Shown: positions 1 to 9,286, counted from the first letter of the stretch. The stretch is DNA of 64,000 nt from Alphaproteobacteria bacterium (GCA_005884685.1 VBAH01000048.1:1-64000); one strand, 5' to 3'. Notes: a model not told the origin generated them from the sequence alone. Program-made: numbers and translations.

Positions 1-1
1 G

Positions 2-1291
2 CTTGCGTCGTTTCCGCCGCTGGTGTTCGCCGGCGAGGCGCGCAACCTGAAGAAGGCGCTCGCGCGGGTCGCTGCCGGCGATGCTTTTTTGCTGCAAGGC
101 GGCGATTGCGCCGAGAGCTTCGAGGACCACAGCGCGAACTCGATTCGCGACTTCTTCCGCGTGTTTCTGCAGATGGCGGCGGTGCTCACCTTCGCGGCCG
201 CTTCGCCGGTGGTGAAGGTCGGCCGCATTGCGGGCCAGTTCGCCAAGCCGCGTTCTTCGCCGATGGAGAAGCGTGGCGGCGTGGAGCTGCCGAGCTATCG
301 CGGCGACATCGTCAACGGAGCAGAGTTCACCAAGGACGCGCGCACGCCCGATCCGCGCCGGCTGGTCGAGGCCTATCACCAGTCCGCCGCAACTTTGAAC
401 CTGCTGCGCGCTTTCGCGCATGGCGGCTACGCGAGCCTCGGGCGCGTGCATCAATGGATGCTGGGTTTTGTCAAAGACCCCAAGGCGATGGAGCGCTACA
501 GACAGGTCGCCGACCGCATCACCGAGACGCTCAACTTCATGCAGGCCTGCGGGCTCGACCTGGAGGATCATCCCGAGCTGCGCGGCACCGACGTGTACAC
601 CAGCCACGAGGCGCTTCTGCTCGGCTACGAGCAGGCGATGACGCGGCAGGATTCCACCACCGGCGACTGGTACTGCACCTCCGGCCACATGGTGTGGATT
701 GGCGACCGCACGCGCCAGCCGGATCACGCGCATGTCGAATATTTCCGCGGCATCAAGAATCCGATCGGCATGAAATGCGGCCCGTCGCTCAAGGCCGACG
801 AGCTGGTCAAGCTGATCGATATCCTCAATCCGGAGAATGAAGCGGGCCGCTTGACGCTGATCTGCCGCTTCGGCGCCGACAAGGCGGGCGACAATCTGCC
901 CGCGCTGGTGCGCGCCGTGCAGCGCGAGGGCCGCGCCGTGGTGTGGTCATGCGACCCGATGCACGGCAACACGATTACCGCCGAGAGCGGCTACAAGACG
1001 CGGCCGTTCGACCGCATCCTGCAGGAGGTGAGGACCTTCTTTGCCGTTCACGCGGCGGAGGGAACGCATGGCGGCGGCGTGCATCTGGAGATGACCGGCA
1101 AGGACGTGACCGAGTGCACCGGCGGCGCGCGCGCGATCAGCGACCAGGACCTGAACAATCGCTATCACACGCTGTGCGACCCGCGGCTCAACGCCGAGCA
1201 GGCGATCGAGCTCGCTTTCCTGCTGGCCGAATTGCTCAAGGCCGAGAGAGCAGCCAAGGCGAAGCCGTTGCAGGTGGCGGCGGGATTGTAA
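2..1291 (+). CDS. Class II 3-deoxy-7-phosphoheptulonate synthase (5'-truncated by window edge)
   Basis: Catalyses condensation of phosphoenolpyruvate and erythrose 4-phosphate, the first step of the shikimate pathway. The reading frame is open from base 2 and begins with the family core [16 protein letters not shown], so the true start lies upstream of the window and roughly 30-40 residues are missing. Class II hallmarks are visible: [11 protein letters not shown], the [14 protein letters not shown] stretch, the MKCGPS motif, [12 protein letters not shown] (metal and substrate contacts) and [18 protein letters not shown] near the C-terminus. This is the plant/microbial class II type, unrelated in sequence to E. 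coli AroF/G/H. It is followed 38 bp later by diacylglycerol kinase on the same strand. Identity is very secure; only the N-terminus is unseen. Confidence 0.95.
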   Translation, partial: LASFPPLVFAGEARNLKKALARVAAGDAFLLQGGDCAESFEDHSANSIRDFFRVFLQMAAVLTFAAASPVVKVGRIAGQFAKPRSSPMEKRGGVELPSYRGDIVNGAEFTKDARTPDPRRLVEAYHQSAATLNLLRAFAHGGYASLGRVHQWMLGFVKDPKAMERYRQVADRITETLNFMQACGLDLEDHPELRGTDVYTSHEALLLGYEQAMTRQDSTTGDWYCTSGHMVWIGDRTRQPDHAHVEYFRGIKNPIGMKCGPSLKADELVKLIDILNPENEAGRLTLICRFGADKAGDNLPALVRAVQREGRAVVWSCDPMHGNTITAESGYKTRPFDRILQEVRTFFAVHAAEGTHGGGVHLEMTGKDVTECTGGARAISDQDLNNRYHTLCDPRLNAEQAIELAFLLAELLKAERAAKAKPLQVAAGL

Positions 1292-1329
1292 CAGAACGAG
1301 CGCGCGGTTCGCGCGGGGGGGACTGGCCC

Positions 1330-1683
1330 GTGTTTCGCATGTGGCGCGCCACGATCAACTCGTGGCGCGGAATTCTGGCCGCGGCACGCTCCGAAGCGGC
1401 CGTCCGTGAGGAACTGGTCGCCCTCGCGCTCGGCATTCCGCTCGCGTTCTTCATCACCCCGCTTGCCTGGAAGCGCCTCGCGCTGATCGGCGTCATGCTG
1501 CTGCTGCTCGCGGTCGAGTTGCTCAATACCGCGATCGAAAAGCTCTCCGATCACGTCACCGCCACGCACCACCCGGACATCGGGCGCATCAAGGATATGG
1601 GCTCGGCCGCGGTCGGCGTCGCGCTCCTGATCGCGGGGCTCGCCTGGCTTCTCGCGTTGGCCGAATGGCTGGGTTTCATCTGA
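1330..1683 (+). CDS. dgkA: Diacylglycerol kinase
   Basis: Small inner-membrane kinase that phosphorylates diacylglycerol to phosphatidic acid, recycling lipid head-group by-products. About 117 residues, matching the family length of about 120. The conserved core is visible as LLLLAVELLNTAIEKLSDHV, with the catalytic Glu-Asn pair in VELLNTAIE, followed by RIKDMGSAAVGVALL, which corresponds to the family RAKDMGSAAV. Three hydrophobic membrane helices can be seen. I chose the GTG at 1330 because a GGGGGG run lies about 9 bases upstream; ATG at 1339 (MWRATINSW) is the alternative start. An open frame continues upstream into the DAHP synthase gene but has no homology there. Confidence 0.9.
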   Translation: MFRMWRATINSWRGILAAARSEAAVREELVALALGIPLAFFITPLAWKRLALIGVMLLLLAVELLNTAIEKLSDHVTATHHPDIGRIKDMGSAAVGVALLIAGLAWLLALAEWLGFI

Positions 1684-1723
1684 CTGCATTGCGGCGGGCG
1701 GGTAGCACCGTTAAATCGGTGTC

Positions 1724-3460
1724 ATGAACGCTCCGGCCGACCGTCTCGCCATCGCGCTCGCGCAGCTCAATCCGACTGTCGGCGATGTGAGCGGCAATGC
1801 CGCGAAGGTGCGCCGCGCGCGCGCCACGGCGGCCGAGCAGGGCGCCGACCTCATCATCATTCCCGAGCTGTTCGTCGCGGGCTATCCCCCCGAGGACCTT
1901 GTGCTCAAGCCGGCATTCCAGGCCGCGTGCCGCACGGCCGTGGAAGCGCTAGCGCGCGAGACGGCGAGCGGGCCGGCCGTGCTCGTCGGTGCGCCATGGG
2001 TGGAGGACGGCAAGCTCTACAATACGCACCTGCTGCTCGAGGGCGGCAAGATCACCGCGGCGCGTCACAAGGTCGATCTGCCGAACTACGGCGTGTTCGA
2101 CGAGAAGCGCGTGTTCGTGCCCGGCCCGATGCCTGGTCCCATCGTGTTCAAGGGCGTGCGCCTCGGCGTGCCGGTTTGCGAGGACATCTGGGGCCCGGAC
2201 GTCGTGGAATGCATCGCCGAGACCGGCGGCGAGATCCTGCTGGTGCCGAACGGCTCGCCCTACTGGCGCGACAAGACCGCGGTGCGGCTCAACATCGCGG
2301 TCGCCCGCGTGGTCGAGAGCGGATTGCCGCTCGTCTATCTCAACATGGTCGGCGGGCAGGATGAACTGGTGTTCGACGGCGCCTCGTTCGTGCTGAACGC
2401 GGACCGCTCGTTCGCGTTCCAGCTGCCGGCGTTTCGCGAAACCGTGGTCACGACTCAATGGGTGCGCGAGAACGGCGGGTGGCGGTGCCTGCCGTCCGAG
2501 CATGCGTCGATCGAGGAGGGGGACGAAGCCGACTATGCGGCCTGCGTCCTCGGCCTGCGCGACTACGTCGACAAGAACAGCTTCAAGGGCGTGGTGTTCG
2601 GGCTTTCCGGCGGCATCGATTCGGCGCTGTGCGCCGCGATGGCGGTCGATGCGCTCGGGGCCGAGCGCGTGCGCGCGGTGATGCTGCCCTACCGCTACAC
2701 GTCGCAGGATTCACTCGAGGATGCCGCCGCGGTCGCGAAGGCGCTCGCCATCCAGTACGACACGGTGCCGATCGCGGCGCCGGTCGAAGGCTTCGAGGCG
2801 GCGCTGAAACCGCTGTTCGCCGGCACCAATCGCGACATCACCGAAGAGAACCTGCAATCGCGCACGCGCGGCACGATCCTGATGGCGATCTCCAACAAGT
2901 TCGGCCTGATGGTGGTGACGACCGGCAACAAGTCGGAAATGTCCGTCGGCTACGCGACGATTTACGGCGACATGAACGGCGGCTTCAATCCGGTCAAGGA
3001 CCTCTACAAGAGCGAGGTGTTCCGGCTCTCGGCGTTGCGCAACAGATGGCGTCCCCCTGGCGCGCTCGGACCGGACGGCGTCGTCATCCCCGAGCGCGTC
3101 ATCACCAAGCCGCCGACCGCCGAGCTGCGCGAGAACCAGAAGGATCAGGACACGCTGCCGCCTTACGACGTGCTCGACGCGATCCTCGAACGCCTGGTCG
3201 AGCGCGAGGAGCCGATCGCCGACATCGTCGCGGCGGGCTTCGACCGCGACACCGTGTTGCGCGTCGACCGCATGCTCAATCTCGCCGAATACAAGCGCCG
3301 CCAGGCCGCGCCGGGCGTGAAGGTCACCTTGCGCAATTTCGGCCGTGACCGGCGGTATCCGATCGTGAACCGCTTCCGTGATCCCGGCACGCCATTGCCC
3401 AAGCCGGACGCAACGGTGAGCGCGCTCACCCGCGCGAAAAGCGAAGCGTTCGATTTCTGA
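1724..3460 (+). CDS. nadE: Glutamine-dependent NAD(+) synthetase
   Basis: Converts deamido-NAD to NAD using ammonia from glutamine and ATP, the last step of NAD biosynthesis. Two domains are clear in 578 residues. The N-terminal nitrilase-type glutaminase carries the catalytic triad Glu48 (IIPELF), Lys116 (ARHKVDLPNYG) and Cys152 (GVPVCEDIWG). The C-terminal synthetase has the ATP-pyrophosphatase loop LSGGIDSAL (about residues 294-302), TTGNKSEMSVGYATIYGDM and the ending typical of long bacterial NadE. The start ATG gives MNAPADRLAIALAQLNPTVGD, a standard N-terminus. It is a stand-alone cytoplasmic enzyme on the same strand as dgkA. Confidence 0.97.
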   Translation: MNAPADRLAIALAQLNPTVGDVSGNAAKVRRARATAAEQGADLIIIPELFVAGYPPEDLVLKPAFQAACRTAVEALARETASGPAVLVGAPWVEDGKLYNTHLLLEGGKITAARHKVDLPNYGVFDEKRVFVPGPMPGPIVFKGVRLGVPVCEDIWGPDVVECIAETGGEILLVPNGSPYWRDKTAVRLNIAVARVVESGLPLVYLNMVGGQDELVFDGASFVLNADRSFAFQLPAFRETVVTTQWVRENGGWRCLPSEHASIEEGDEADYAACVLGLRDYVDKNSFKGVVFGLSGGIDSALCAAMAVDALGAERVRAVMLPYRYTSQDSLEDAAAVAKALAIQYDTVPIAAPVEGFEAALKPLFAGTNRDITEENLQSRTRGTILMAISNKFGLMVVTTGNKSEMSVGYATIYGDMNGGFNPVKDLYKSEVFRLSALRNRWRPPGALGPDGVVIPERVITKPPTAELRENQKDQDTLPPYDVLDAILERLVEREEPIADIVAAGFDRDTVLRVDRMLNLAEYKRRQAAPGVKVTLRNFGRDRRYPIVNRFRDPGTPLPKPDATVSALTRAKSEAFDF

Positions 3461-3469
3461 TCCAGATCC

Positions 3470-3537
3470 GCTCGTCCCCGCGAAAGCGGGGACCCAAAGC
3501 CACAAGCTGGATGCCCGCTTTCGCGGGCATGAGCGGA
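3470..3537. repeat. Palindromic intergenic repeat, family A (GCGAAAGCGGG type)
   Basis: Two hairpins back to back between convergent genes: GTCCCCGCGAAAGCGGGGAC (3474-3493) and ATGCCCGCTTTCGCGGGCAT (3511-3530), joined by a short linker. The same arrangement recurs in inverted order at about 12.94-13.00 kb and as a variant at 30.35-30.47 kb. It is a REP/RPE-like dispersed element and may end transcription from both sides. Confidence 0.85.
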
Positions 3538-3541
3538 GAGG

Positions 3542-4696
3542 CTACTGCGTGCGCGGCGGGATGAACGTCGGGCCGACCGAGCGCACCGTGCGTTTGCCCG
3601 GCTCGCTCTCCGCCGTCGCGGGCGGCGGCGTTGTCGCTGTGGCCGCAGCAGGCGCCGCCGCGGGCTGAGTGCCGGCCGGCTGCTTGCCTTTGGTCTGGCC
3701 CTTCTGCGCCGGCGGCAAGGCCATTTGCTTGGCGCGCTCCTCCGTCACCACAACGTCGCCGGGCTCGACCGCCTCGTCCCTGCCGAGCGCATCGGCCCAG
3801 CTTTGCCCGGGCCGCCTGCAGCTGCAGGACGGATTGAATTCGCTGCGGTACTTCAGCGCGTTCGGCAATGAGGTGTACGGCTGGCCGTTGATCGAGGTCG
3901 CCTGCGTGATGTCGGCACCCTGCGTCGGGTAGGAGAACAACATCGCTTCCGCCGCAGGACACATGCGCTGGCACGTCTTCTCATCCTGCGCAAAACGCGA
4001 TGCGTTGGTCGCATACGAGATCGGAAAATAGTAGCCGTCGCAGGTGCGCACGCACACGGTGCGCAGGCTGCCGCCCTGCGCCTCCGGATTGGCGAGATCG
4101 CCGGCGGGCCCGGGTTCGCCTTCGCCGCTGTCGCGGCCGAACAGCTGATCGAAGAAGCCGCCCGGTGCGCGCGCGGCGGTGCGGTACTGCGGCCCGCAAT
4201 TGTTCTGCGCGAGCGCGACCATCACGGAGCGGCGCTGCTCGCCGCGATCGAGATCGCCGCCGCGCAGCCGCTGCAGGTCGACGTTGATGCGGTCGAGATT
4301 GCCCCGCATGCCCGAGATCTGGCGGTTGAGATCGACGCACTGCTGCGACTGCGACTGCCACGCATTGAACAGGAAGAATCCCGAACCCTCGCATCCCGCG
4401 CGGCGGCTCTGCGCCACCATGCGGTCGAGCTCGGCCTGCTGTCGCCCGGAGGCTTCCTCGTAGCGGCGGACCTGCTCCGCGCGCGCCGGATCGGCGGCGG
4501 CGCCGCCGTTGATCGCGGCAAGCTGGCCCTCGAGGCGGGTGCAAAGCTGGCTCTGGTACGACTGGCCGGGCGGAGGCGGCGCCGCACCGGGCCCGGGCGG
4601 CCAGGATTGGCCCGGCGCCTGCGCGCGCGCGGATTGCGCGCATATGCAGATCGCGGCAGCAGCGGCGAGCGCGGTTCGAGCAATCAGGCGAAGCAT
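3542..4696 (-). CDS. DUF2865 domain secreted protein
   Basis: Exported protein of unknown function found in Bradyrhizobium-like bacteria. The start at 4696 gives MLRLIARTALAAAAAICICA followed by QSARAQA, a signal peptide with an Ala-X-Ala cleavage site; upstream in-frame Met codons add a non-typical extension. A Pro/Gln-rich stretch follows, then a probable coiled region (about residues 50-150) and the cysteine-rich DUF2865 core with VCVRTCDGYYFPISY, KTCQRMCPAAEA and FNPSCSCRRPGQSW, about seven cysteines that may form disulfides. The C-terminus is low-complexity Ala/Pro/Thr. It converges with nadE across a palindromic repeat. Family assignment rests on these motifs; no function is inferred. 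Confidence 0.8.
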   Translation of the reverse strand: MLRLIARTALAAAAAICICAQSARAQAPGQSWPPGPGAAPPPPGQSYQSQLCTRLEGQLAAINGGAAADPARAEQVRRYEEASGRQQAELDRMVAQSRRAGCEGSGFFLFNAWQSQSQQCVDLNRQISGMRGNLDRINVDLQRLRGGDLDRGEQRRSVMVALAQNNCGPQYRTAARAPGGFFDQLFGRDSGEGEPGPAGDLANPEAQGGSLRTVCVRTCDGYYFPISYATNASRFAQDEKTCQRMCPAAEAMLFSYPTQGADITQATSINGQPYTSLPNALKYRSEFNPSCSCRRPGQSWADALGRDEAVEPGDVVVTEERAKQMALPPAQKGQTKGKQPAGTQPAAAPAAATATTPPPATAESEPGKRTVRSVGPTFIPPRTQ

Positions 4697-4828
4697 TCCC
4701 GTGTCCAACTGGTCTCCCCGCGACGGCTGCGGAAGAAGCGCGTGAAAGGTGTCGAAAATGTGAATCGGAACGCGTGTCCGTTCGGCTTGTACACGCTGAT
4801 TCCGCGGCAGGAAAAGGGCTCTCCGCAA

Positions 4829-5764
4829 CTATGTCCCGCTGTGCGCGGTTTTCCGCATCTCGCCGCGCAGGTTCCAGACGATGCCGAGGACGATGATGCC
4901 CGCGCCGACGAACACCCACATGTCGACGCGCTCGCCATAGAACATCCAGCCGACGAATGCGATCAGCGGAATGCGGATGAAGTCGAGCGGGATCACCACG
5001 ATCGCGTCGGCGACGCGCAGCGCGTTGGTGAGGCAATAGTGCGCGAACGCGCCGCCGAAGGCGAGGCCGAATGCCCAGAGCCACTGATGCGCGGCAAGGC
5101 GCGCCGGGAAATCGAGATTGATGCCGGGCAGCGCCATGCCGATCTGCATCACGTTCATCCAGAAGATGATCGCGAGCGTGCTTTGCACCGGGATCAGTTT
5201 CTTGGTGGCAATGTTGGAGGCCGCATAGCCGAACGAGGCGACGAGCACGCCGAGCGCGGCCGGCTGGAACGCCTCGATGCCGGGCCGCAGGATCACCAGC
5301 ACGCCGAGAAATCCGAGAACGATCGTGCCCGCGCGGCTTGGCGTGAAGCGCTCTCCGAGCAGTACGACGGCGAGCAGACCCGCCCATACCGGCATCAGAA
5401 ACTCGATCGCGAACACGGTCGCGAGCGGCAGCACGATGACGGCATTGGTCCAGCAGATGTTCGCGGCGAAATGCGTGCCGTTGCGGATGAGATGCACCAG
5501 CGGCTTGCGCAGCGTGAGGGAGCCGAACAGCGAGGGCTGCGCCGCCATCACGATGAACAGGATGCCGAGCCCGCCGACGGCGCGCACCATCAGCAATTCG
5601 AACAGGTTGAGCGTGCCTCCGAGTTGGCGGATCGAAATCGCCATCAGCGAGAACGACAACAGCGTGCCGAGCATCCATACGATGGCGGCCGGCACATTGG
5701 AGGTTCGCGGCGGCGGCTGCTCCGGCTCGCCCAGAGCGCCCGCCTCGACGGGCGTGAAAGTCAA
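4829..5764 (-). CDS. EamA/DMT-family transporter
   Basis: Inner-membrane protein of 311 residues with about ten hydrophobic helices in the two five-helix EamA repeats of the drug/metabolite transporter superfamily. Typical pieces are the LLGERFTPSRAGTIVLGFLG segment at the first repeat boundary and FVGWMFYGERVDMWVFVGAG at the second. Members export amino acids, metabolites or drugs; the substrate cannot be read from sequence. The gene ends 132 bp before the start of the DUF2865 gene and begins 33 bp after the stop of maiA, so maiA and this gene may be co-transcribed leftward. Confidence 0.88.
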   Translation of the reverse strand: MTFTPVEAGALGEPEQPPPRTSNVPAAIVWMLGTLLSFSLMAISIRQLGGTLNLFELLMVRAVGGLGILFIVMAAQPSLFGSLTLRKPLVHLIRNGTHFAANICWTNAVIVLPLATVFAIEFLMPVWAGLLAVVLLGERFTPSRAGTIVLGFLGVLVILRPGIEAFQPAALGVLVASFGYAASNIATKKLIPVQSTLAIIFWMNVMQIGMALPGINLDFPARLAAHQWLWAFGLAFGGAFAHYCLTNALRVADAIVVIPLDFIRIPLIAFVGWMFYGERVDMWVFVGAGIIVLGIVWNLRGEMRKTAHSGT

Positions 5765-5797
5765 GCAGCGTTCCTTTTGTTGTTCTTAGGCGAGCGG

Positions 5798-6439
5798 CTA
5801 TTCGGCGTCCGGCTGATTCTCCGGCCGGGCCTTGTCGAAGGCGGGAAGTTTCAGGCAGGCGGCATCGACCGCGGAAATCTTCGGGTACCTGCCCATGTCG
5901 ACCTTGAAGCGACGCGCGTTGAACACCTGCGGCACGAGGCACAGGTCGGCGACCGTGACATGCGAGCCGAAGGCGTAAGGCCCGGGGTGGATCAATGCCT
6001 CGGCGGCGTCGAAGCCTTGCACCACCCAATGGCGGTACCACTCGTCCACCGCCGCCTGATCATGCTTGAGCGGGCCTTTCAGGTAATTCAGCGCCGACGT
6101 ATTGTTGAGCGGGTGAATATCGCACGCGATGATCTGCGCCACCGCGCGCACCCGTGCACGCTCGATGGCGTCGGCCGGGAGCAGCGGGGGCTCGGGCTCG
6201 ATCTCATCGAGATACTCGATGATCGCGAGCGACTGCAGCAGGATCTCGCCGGTGGAAAGCGCAAGCGCCGGCACGCGCTTCTGCGGATTGATCGCGCGGT
6301 ATTCCTCGCTCCACTGCCAGCCGCCGTCGCGCGTGAGGTGCACCGACGATTGCGCATAGGGGAGTTTCTTCAGGTTGAGCGCGATACGCACCCGGTAGGC
6401 CGCGGACGAGCGGAAATAGCCGTAAAGTCTCACTGACAT
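5798..6439 (-). CDS. maiA: Maleylacetoacetate isomerase (zeta-class GST)
   Basis: Isomerises maleylacetoacetate to fumarylacetoacetate with glutathione, in tyrosine/phenylalanine degradation via homogentisate. The start at 6439 gives MSVRLYGYFRSSAAYRVRIA; the SSxxxRVRIAL element contains the catalytic serine of zeta GSTs. Length of 213 residues matches the family. Other typical pieces are NPQKRVPAL, LLQSLAIIEYLDE (glutathione contact) and CDIHPLNNTSALNYL. hmgA, which makes the substrate, lies 3 kb away at 9.4 kb on the other strand; fumarylacetoacetase is not in the window. An open frame extends well upstream, antisense to the P450, but shows no homology. The alternative is another GST, but the SSAAYRVR motif favours MaiA. 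Confidence 0.9.
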   Translation of the reverse strand: MSVRLYGYFRSSAAYRVRIALNLKKLPYAQSSVHLTRDGGWQWSEEYRAINPQKRVPALALSTGEILLQSLAIIEYLDEIEPEPPLLPADAIERARVRAVAQIIACDIHPLNNTSALNYLKGPLKHDQAAVDEWYRHWVVQGFDAAEALIHPGPYAFGSHVTVADLCLVPQVFNARRFKVDMGRYPKISAVDAACLKLPAFDKARPENQPDAE

Positions 6440-6501
6440 TTCCTCTCGGGGTGTTGGCTCGGGCCGGGACCATGGCCGAACTTTCCTGGCGGCGCAATTG
6501 C

Positions 6502-6530
6502 TTGACAAGCCGCGCCGGCATGACTTGGCT
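6502..6530 (+). promoter_or_regulatory. Possible sigma70-type promoter for the P450 gene
   Basis: A perfect TTGACA lies at 6502-6507 in the 108-bp divergent gap between maiA and the P450 gene. The -10 position 17 bases downstream (TTGGCT, 6525-6530) is poor, so only the -35 element is convincing. Confidence 0.3.
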
Positions 6531-6547
6531 GCGTGTAGAGGAAACGC

Positions 6548-7819
6548 ATGAGCCTTGTCGGCGAACCAGTCGAAGGCAGGTTCGCGCCCGAGCAGGCACG
6601 GGCGGCCGCGCGCAATTTCGACCTCAAGCGCCTGCCCGCGGATTTCATCGACGATCCGTTTCCCTATTACCGCGCGCTGCGCGAGCACGATCCGGTGCAT
6701 CGCATGCCGGACGGCTCGTACCTGATCACGCGCTGGCGCGACTGCGATGCGGTCTATCGCGATGCGCGCGTGTTCTCGTCCGACAAGAAGATCGAGTTCA
6801 AACCGAAATATGGCGATGCACCGCTGTATGAGCATCACACGACGAGCCTGGTATTCAACGATCCGCCGCTGCACACCCACGTGCGGCGCGCCATCCAGAC
6901 GGCGCTGTCGAACCGCGTGATCGCCGGGATGGAGGCGGGACTGATCGTGCTGGTCGATCGGCTGCTCGACGCGATGGCGGAGAAAGGCCGCGTCGATGTG
7001 ATCGAGGACTTCGCCGCGGCGATCCCGGTCGAGATCGTCGGCAACCTGCTCGGCGTTCCGCATGCGGACCGTAGCCCGCTGCGCGGCTGGTCGCTTGCCA
7101 TCCTGGGTGCGCTCGAACCGGTGCTGACCGACGAGCAGCTTGCGCGCGGAAATATTTCGGTACGCGAGTTTGCGGATTACCTGAAGGGCCTCATCGCAGA
7201 GCGCCGCCGCAAACCCGGCGATCCGGAGAAGGATCTGCTGACGCGCCTGATCCGCGGTGAACACCAAGGCCGCAAGCTCACCGAAACGGAGCTGACACAG
7301 AACTGCATCTTCATTCTCAACGCCGGTCATGAGACCACGACCAACCTGATCGGGAATGCGCTGGAAATTTTCATCCGCTTTCCCGATGAGCGGCAAAGAC
7401 TGATCGGGGAGTCATCGCTTGTGAAAAGCGCCGTCGAGGAAGTGCTGAGGTTTGAAAGCTCCAACCAGCTCGGCAACCGGATCACCACCGAGGAAACGAT
7501 GCTCGGCGGTATCGCCATGCCAAAAGGCACGCCGGTGACCATCGGCATCGGCGCCGCCAACCGCGATCCCGAAGCCTTCCCCGACCCCGACCGCTTCGAT
7601 GCCGCGCGCAATCCGACGCGCCATCTGGCCTTCGGCTCCGGCATCCACATGTGCGCCGGCATGAGCCTCGCGCGGCTCGAAGGCCGCATCGCGATCGAGC
7701 GGTTTCTCACACGGTTTCCGCATTACCAGCCCGACGGCCCGCCCGTGCGCAGCCGCCGCGCGCGCTTCCGCGGGTTCTCGGCGCTCCCCGTCAAGCTGAA
7801 TGGGGCTGTCGCGCGATAG
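6548..7819 (+). CDS. Cytochrome P450 (bacterial class I type)
   Basis: Haem-thiolate monooxygenase of 423 residues, the normal length for soluble bacterial P450s. The I-helix oxygen-binding motif is NAGHETTTN, the K-helix ExxR is EEVLRFES, and the haem loop is FGSGIHMCAGMSLAR with the axial ligand Cys369. The substrate cannot be deduced. Class I enzymes need a ferredoxin and a ferredoxin reductase; neither is adjacent, although a ferredoxin-reductase-like flavoprotein begins at 63.6 kb. The gene is divergent from maiA with a 108-bp gap, which may place both under a common control region, but no direct link to homogentisate metabolism is shown. Confidence 0.95.
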   Translation: MSLVGEPVEGRFAPEQARAAARNFDLKRLPADFIDDPFPYYRALREHDPVHRMPDGSYLITRWRDCDAVYRDARVFSSDKKIEFKPKYGDAPLYEHHTTSLVFNDPPLHTHVRRAIQTALSNRVIAGMEAGLIVLVDRLLDAMAEKGRVDVIEDFAAAIPVEIVGNLLGVPHADRSPLRGWSLAILGALEPVLTDEQLARGNISVREFADYLKGLIAERRRKPGDPEKDLLTRLIRGEHQGRKLTETELTQNCIFILNAGHETTTNLIGNALEIFIRFPDERQRLIGESSLVKSAVEEVLRFESSNQLGNRITTEETMLGGIAMPKGTPVTIGIGAANRDPEAFPDPDRFDAARNPTRHLAFGSGIHMCAGMSLARLEGRIAIERFLTRFPHYQPDGPPVRSRRARFRGFSALPVKLNGAVAR

Positions 7820-7856
7820 ATCGGTCGCCGCGCAAAGGTTTACGGCGCGCGGTCGG

Positions 7857-7870
7857 TTAGCGATCGCTAA
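7857..7870. promoter_or_regulatory. Perfect 14-bp palindrome TTAGCGATCGCTAA
   Basis: Exact inverted repeat in the 189-bp gap between the P450 and TadG-like genes, about 140 bp before the latter's ATG. The length and AT-ended arms resemble a dimer operator, but no regulator gene is nearby. Confidence 0.35.
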
Positions 7871-8008
7871 AATCGCGCCGCGGCATTTGAGCTTGTTTTG
7901 AGCGGATTCATCGAACAATTAGCAGAAATTCGCGGGATCGGAATTACGCAGCAAGCAAAGTCTTTCCACCATTCTGCACCTCGAACTTTGTCACTGAAAG
8001 GTGCTGGG

Positions 8009-9286
8009 ATGTTCACACGCACATACACGGGCCTGCGGAAATTGTGCTCCAGGCTCGGCCGGGATTCCGAAGGCTCGGTTGTCAGCACATTTGCATTGTC
8101 GCTGGTACCGATGGTGGGACTGGTCGGCGCCGCCGTCGATTATTCGGCGGCCAACAACGCGCGCACGAGTTTGCAGGTCAGTCTCGATGCTGCCCTGCTC
8201 GCTGGCGCCAAGGACGGAACCACCAGTTGGACGGACACCGCGCTGAACACGTTCAATGCCAATCTGAATCCGAAAACCGCGACCAATATCCATCCGGCGT
8301 TCCAGCTGACCAGCACGCGCGCCTACACCGGTACGGTCACGGCGACTGTTCCGTCGAACTTTCTCGGCGTGCTGGGAGTTTCAAGCATTGCCGTTCGTGT
8401 GACCGGAACGGCGACCGTCCCGCCGAGCACGGGCGCGTATTACTGCGTGATGGCGCTCAACCGCACCGCGCAATCGGCATTGCAGCTCACCGGCAACGCC
8501 TCGATCACGATCAACGCGCCCAAATGTGTCATCCAGGTCAATTCAAGCAGCGGCCGGGCCGTGGACATGAACGGCAATACGCGGATTCAATCGGTTGAGA
8601 ACTGTTTTGTCGGGGGCATCGTCACCGTCGGCAATTCGACGATTTCGCCGGCGCCGAATGCGACCTGCAAGCCCATTCCCGATCCTTTCGCCAACTATCC
8701 GCGCCCCGCGGTCGGTGCCTGCGACTTCACGAATTATCAGCTCTCTGGAAACAAGACCGTGACGCTCCAGCCCGGCGTCTACTGCGGAGGCATGAACTTC
8801 TCAGGTCCCGTGAAGGTGACGTTCGCCCCGGGGCTGTACGTGGTCAAGGATGGGATCATCAGCGAGAGCGGCGGAACCTTCACCGGCAACGGCGTCTCGT
8901 TCTTCCTGACCGGTTACAACACGTCGCTTCAACTGAGCGGCCAGGCCGACTGGCATCTCATCGCTCCCGCGAACGGACCGCTCCCTGGCTTCGCGATCTT
9001 TCTCGATCCGGACGGTCCCAGCGGACTCGCGGGTACGACGAGCTCGCTCTCCGGTCAGGCGGAGCTCTATTTCGAGGGCATCGTGTACCTGCCCAAGCAG
9101 GAGGTCACGGTCAGCGGCACGGCGTCCGCCTTCGCGCCTTCTCCGTATACGTCCTACATCGGGGACACGCTGCGGTTTGTCGGCAACGGCGATCTCGTCA
9201 TCAACAACGACACCTCGCTCACGGCGTTGCCGCTGCCGACCTCGCTCATGGTGCAAACTGGCGGCCGCCCGATATTGACGCAGTAG
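8009..9286 (+). CDS. TadE/TadG-like pilus-assembly-type protein
   Basis: A 425-residue envelope protein. The N-terminus has the TadG-like pattern: a short basic cytoplasmic piece, the membrane helix around VSTFALSLVPMVGLVGAAVD, then DYSAANNARTSLQVSLDAAL. The rest is a Gly/Ser/Thr/Asn-rich beta-type extracytoplasmic region with several cysteines (YYCVMAL, APKCVIQV, VGACDF, GVYCGGMNFSG) and repeated LSG/LTG turns, suggesting a beta-helix-like fold. I took ATG 8009 because AAAGG lies 6 bases upstream; a TTG 111 bases earlier is an unlikely start. No other tad/cpa genes are present, so it is an orphan. Function in adhesion or surface assembly is inference. Confidence 0.75.
   Translation: MFTRTYTGLRKLCSRLGRDSEGSVVSTFALSLVPMVGLVGAAVDYSAANNARTSLQVSLDAALLAGAKDGTTSWTDTALNTFNANLNPKTATNIHPAFQLTSTRAYTGTVTATVPSNFLGVLGVSSIAVRVTGTATVPPSTGAYYCVMALNRTAQSALQLTGNASITINAPKCVIQVNSSSGRAVDMNGNTRIQSVENCFVGGIVTVGNSTISPAPNATCKPIPDPFANYPRPAVGACDFTNYQLSGNKTVTLQPGVYCGGMNFSGPVKVTFAPGLYVVKDGIISESGGTFTGNGVSFFLTGYNTSLQLSGQADWHLIAPANGPLPGFAIFLDPDGPSGLAGTTSSLSGQAELYFEGIVYLPKQEVTVSGTASAFAPSPYTSYIGDTLRFVGNGDLVINNDTSLTALPLPTSLMVQTGGRPILTQ

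Noticed and set aside
4607-6436. Long open frame of 609 codons on the plus strand, antisense to DUF2865, EamA and maiA genes
   Set aside because: High GC leaves antisense frames open; the predicted product is His/Arg/Asp/Glu-rich without any fold, and the minus-strand genes are clearly homologous to known families.
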